Source: Limnoperna fortunei (Eukaryota; Mollusca; Bivalvia; Mytilida; Modiolidae). Taken from it: DNA of 64,000 nucleotides. The position numbers and the translations under genes were made by a program. The stretch's first letter is position 1, and each line of letters begins with the position of its first letter. The notes under the pieces were generated by a model. That model ran no database searches. It was given only the letters and a program-made list of their open reading frames with translations, and was not told the origin of the DNA. Of the stretch, positions 61,856-64,000 are shown piece after piece. The stretch lies in assembly GCA_944474755.1 (NCBI GenBank), contig OX104114.1, positions 46,441,070 through 46,505,069 on the forward strand, in the 5' to 3' direction.

Positions 61856-62609
61856 ATGCCACCGAAATTTGCAAGACAACATGAAAACTCGGACTTCAAT
61901 CGTGCAAGAAGCGCAGAAACAGTAAAAAAGATAATTATGTTGAAAATGATTACTTTACACCTGTTCTCCCATAAATTTTACATACATGCGGTTGGTATTG
62001 ATGTACTTGGACACTGGATCGATTTTTTAGGAATAATCATTTTCCGATGCATTCAAGATCGGTGAATTAGATTCTAAAATTTCAGAACTCAAATCCATAT
62101 GGGAAAAAAAACTCAACATTGGACATGACAGCCTACTGACAAGGCTGTAATTTACGTTAGAATAAAAACAAGTAACATGCATTCATGCATATAGCAATAC
62201 ATCTTTGAAACTGTTGGTAAAAGACTCAAATTTAGGAAGTTTAGTATAGTGCAAGTCTCATGAAAACACATTTTTTGCTGAAGCATTTTCTTATTTAACA
62301 TCTCAGACATTATCAAACAGATGAGCATAAATACACATTATGATTCCATAAAAACTAAAACCACAACTCCTCTAAAAAAAATCTACTAATCCCAGCTTTG
62401 CAATCCAAAGGTAAGCTGAATAGACTGGACTTGTGCAGCTTACAATTCAACGCTATGCGCATATAAGTAGTAAGTATGAACAATTAGAGCAATTATTGGG
62501 CCGATATCGTAAATTACAGGAAGAGAGAAAATCTCAACAGAACTATATAATAAATATTTTGGAAAACACTGAGCTATCTTTGCATAAACTATTAACCTAT
62601 TTAAGATGA
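61856..62609 (+). CDS. Possible small two-exon gene for a coiled-coil protein (78 aa)
   Basis: Exon 1 would be 61856-61921 (22 codons: MPPKFARQHENSDFNRARSA, then ET), ending ACA|GTAAAA. Exon 2 would be 62439-62609 (56 codons and TGA) after CTTGTGCAG. Both junctions are phase 0, so the frames join. Exon 2 reads YEQLEQLLGRYRKLQEERKS and later NYIINILENTELSLHKLL, a strongly helical, heptad-like sequence unlike the neighbouring AT-driven frames. AATAAA follows the stop at 62615. The ATG has G at -3 and an in-frame stop upstream. Weak points: the donor has A at -1, the acceptor's pyrimidine tract is poor, and another acceptor/donor pair (CCCAG at 62390, AAG|GTAAGC at 62411) suggests extra splicing. 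I do not recognise the protein; its coiled coil suggests a structural or complex-subunit role. Confidence 0.4.
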
Positions 62610-62614
62610 AAGAT

Positions 62615-62620
62615 AATAAA
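62615..62620 (+). terminator. Polyadenylation signal AATAAA
   Basis: A canonical hexamer 6 nt after the stop of the proposed exon 2; another lies near 62645. Confidence 0.4.
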
Positions 62621-63041
62621 ACTCATTAAACAAGTTTTAATACAATAAAACTGCAAATTTATCAACAATCAACATTTAGTTTCCTTCAATATAAATTCAT
62701 TTTAACTTTAAAATTTTCTATATCAATATACGGTTTAAAATGTCATCAACAAGTTATAAAAAAATAATTTTTATAACAATCTAAATTACTTTTAAGAAGT
62801 TTTTATGCCAAAAATACAATTAACACAATACAGACTTATCAGAATATAGAAAATGGAAACATAACGTAAATTTCGGTTTACCGCTGAATGAACTTTAGAG
62901 ACAAACTTTCATGTTCTTTCACATTTTGGCATTAGAAAATACCGTTATATTGAATGTTTATGCTTTCTGGTAAAATTCAATTAGAAATAAAGTAAGTTTT
63001 ATGAAATTTAAAATATAACGTAAATTTCTTGCTTTTTGTCA
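62621..63041. other. Intergenic AT-rich DNA between tail-to-tail genes
   Basis: No coding sequence. I see no TTTATT (AATAAA on the minus strand) close to the 3' end of the minus gene. Confidence 0.4.
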
Positions 63042-63647
63042 CTAAGGAATTTTCTGTAAAATGTTTTTATAATCTTCCTCTTTAAGAAAAAAACATCTCC
63101 CACTTCTTCCAAAGAGTTCAGGTTGGTCAACTTTACAAATGATTTGGTCCATCGTAATGTCTAAAATATCATCCTTTGATGGCCATTTAAAGGTTGGGTA
63201 CTTCGTTGTTCTGCCGTCTGTTTTTTGTAGAAATTTGATTTCATATTCGCTGTCTTCTTTATGGAAATCTGTAATTTGACCCACATACCACTGATTTTCG
63301 TAAGTAACAGCTACCCAGTCAAGTATTTGGAAGTTAGTTGATTTGCTAGGGCTTGTTCTTATTTTACTTGGGCTCGCTGTTTTTGTTGGACTATTTGGTT
63401 TGCTTGGATTTGTTGTTTTACTGGGACTTGATGGTTTGCTGGGACTTTCTGAGTTAGCTATTGCCGTGTCCTTTTTTGGGAAGGTTGCGTAGCAAACTTT
63501 CCCCTTGCTAACGCTCTGATACATAGAAACTACTGCGACCGGCGTGTAATAAAACCTTACGCTCGTAAAATATAGGTCACATTTGAGGAATCTATCAATT
63601 ACATGAATCGGTGCCCCACATTTATCTTGAACAACTTTACTATACAT
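63042..63647 (-). CDS. Hypothetical protein with SPxK linker and Tudor/SH3-like domain
   Basis: 201 residues, single open frame, with an in-frame TGA seven codons upstream of the ATG. Residues 1-60 are an unrecognised region. Residues 68-102 are a low-complexity linker of about six (S/N)P(S/T)K repeats; S/T-P-x-K is the full consensus for proline-directed CDK phosphorylation and SPxK repeats can also bind AT-rich DNA. Residues 106-196 form a compact domain: ILDWVAVTYENQWYVGQI, EYEIKFLQKT, FKWPSKDDIL and a final FFLKEEDYKNIL. From memory this resembles a small barrel-like domain (WYxGxI core, FxWP, DIL) at the C-terminus of many uncharacterised or transposase-derived invertebrate proteins. It may be one exon of a longer gene, or domesticated or decayed mobile-element protein. 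Codon use and lack of stops make it the best coding candidate in the window outside the LINEs. Confidence 0.6.
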   Translation of the reverse strand: MYSKVVQDKCGAPIHVIDRFLKCDLYFTSVRFYYTPVAVVSMYQSVSKGKVCYATFPKKDTAIANSESPSKPSSPSKTTNPSKPNSPTKTASPSKIRTSPSKSTNFQILDWVAVTYENQWYVGQITDFHKEDSEYEIKFLQKTDGRTTKYPTFKWPSKDDILDITMDQIICKVDQPELFGRSGRCFFLKEEDYKNILQKIP

Positions 63648-64000
63648 GTCCTTTCGTATTATGTCTCATTTACTGTATAACTGATAACTAATATTACGAT
63701 TTAAACTAATATTCCATGTTCATCCGCGAGAGACAGACTCGTTACACTTTTTGGTTTTGGAAATCAACGCGATATTTGGCAATCCTCGCGATAGCTGTTC
63801 ACTGAACCGACAAATGTAGTACTGACAGTCTAATAATATTTGACGACGTTATTATGATTGAAGTGATTTAATGATTAATTTGTGCGATCGTGTGGTCGTC
63901 GTTTCATACGATTTTGCATTCTATTTTTTACGTGTTTAATTAAATGAAAATCAACACAAAGTGTGTGCTTAGTCGATCTACAGATTTTGCAGAGCGGCGC
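63648..64000. other. Upstream region of the minus-strand gene
   Basis: Somewhat less AT-rich, with several CG dinucleotides (for example CGCGAGAGAC and CAACGCGATATTTGGC), compatible with a promoter region for the gene at 63647. I see no defined element. Confidence 0.3.

Overview
The window looks like AT-rich nuclear DNA from an animal, most likely a bivalve mollusc. The evidence is spliceosomal signals and polyadenylation signals, two decayed non-LTR retrotransposons, tRNA-derived SINE copies whose tails look (from memory) like common mollusc SINEs, and a long repeat starting with AGCTCACCTGG that I associate with bivalve genomes. I see no bacterial operons, rRNA or functional tRNA genes. The genus cannot be fixed from sequence alone.

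Region 1 (1-29.7 kb) is the striking part. About 26.3 kb is a tandem array with a ~945 bp period. Each unit holds three related cassettes of ~300-335 bp. Each cassette is a 60-66 nt mini-exon with its own 3' splice site (pyrimidine-rich tract plus TAG), an exon starting ATGAAGA, and a 5' splice site (TGG|GTAAG or TGG|GTAAA). I count about 84 mini-exons by hand. Downstream, three solitary diverged mini-exons (28565, 29020, 29203) lead to a terminal exon (29496) with an AATAAA signal. I read this as the 3' part of one plus-strand transcription unit that begins left of the window. Every array exon carries a TGA in all three frames, so the RNA is either non-coding, a chain of tiny ORFs, or, more speculatively, the remains or working form of a gene with recoded UGA codons. 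Bivalve selenoprotein P is a known precedent for very many in-frame UGAs.

Region 2 (29.7-47.4 kb) has no gene I can support. It holds SINE copies, a ~1.7 kb non-autonomous repeat element (31290-33010), several long foldback elements (34.5, 36.4, 37.1-37.5, 45.3 and 45.5 kb), a short-TIR element with CT repeats (44.5-45.0 kb), tandem duplications and AT-rich DNA.

Region 3 (47.4-58.5 kb) holds two decayed LINE-type retrotransposons. One on the minus strand (about 47440-50720) is CR1/jockey-like, with frameshifts and an altered catalytic FADD box. One on the plus strand (about 54970-58440) lacks its 5' end and is frameshifted. Between them lie an unrecognised 161-codon reading frame and two minisatellites.

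Region 4 (58.5-64 kb) contains diverged repeats, a second copy of a 21-bp minisatellite, a possible small two-exon gene for a coiled-coil protein (61856-62609, plus), and a more convincing 201-residue minus-strand gene (63042-63647) with an SPxK-rich linker and a Tudor/SH3-like C-terminal domain. These two genes are arranged tail to tail.
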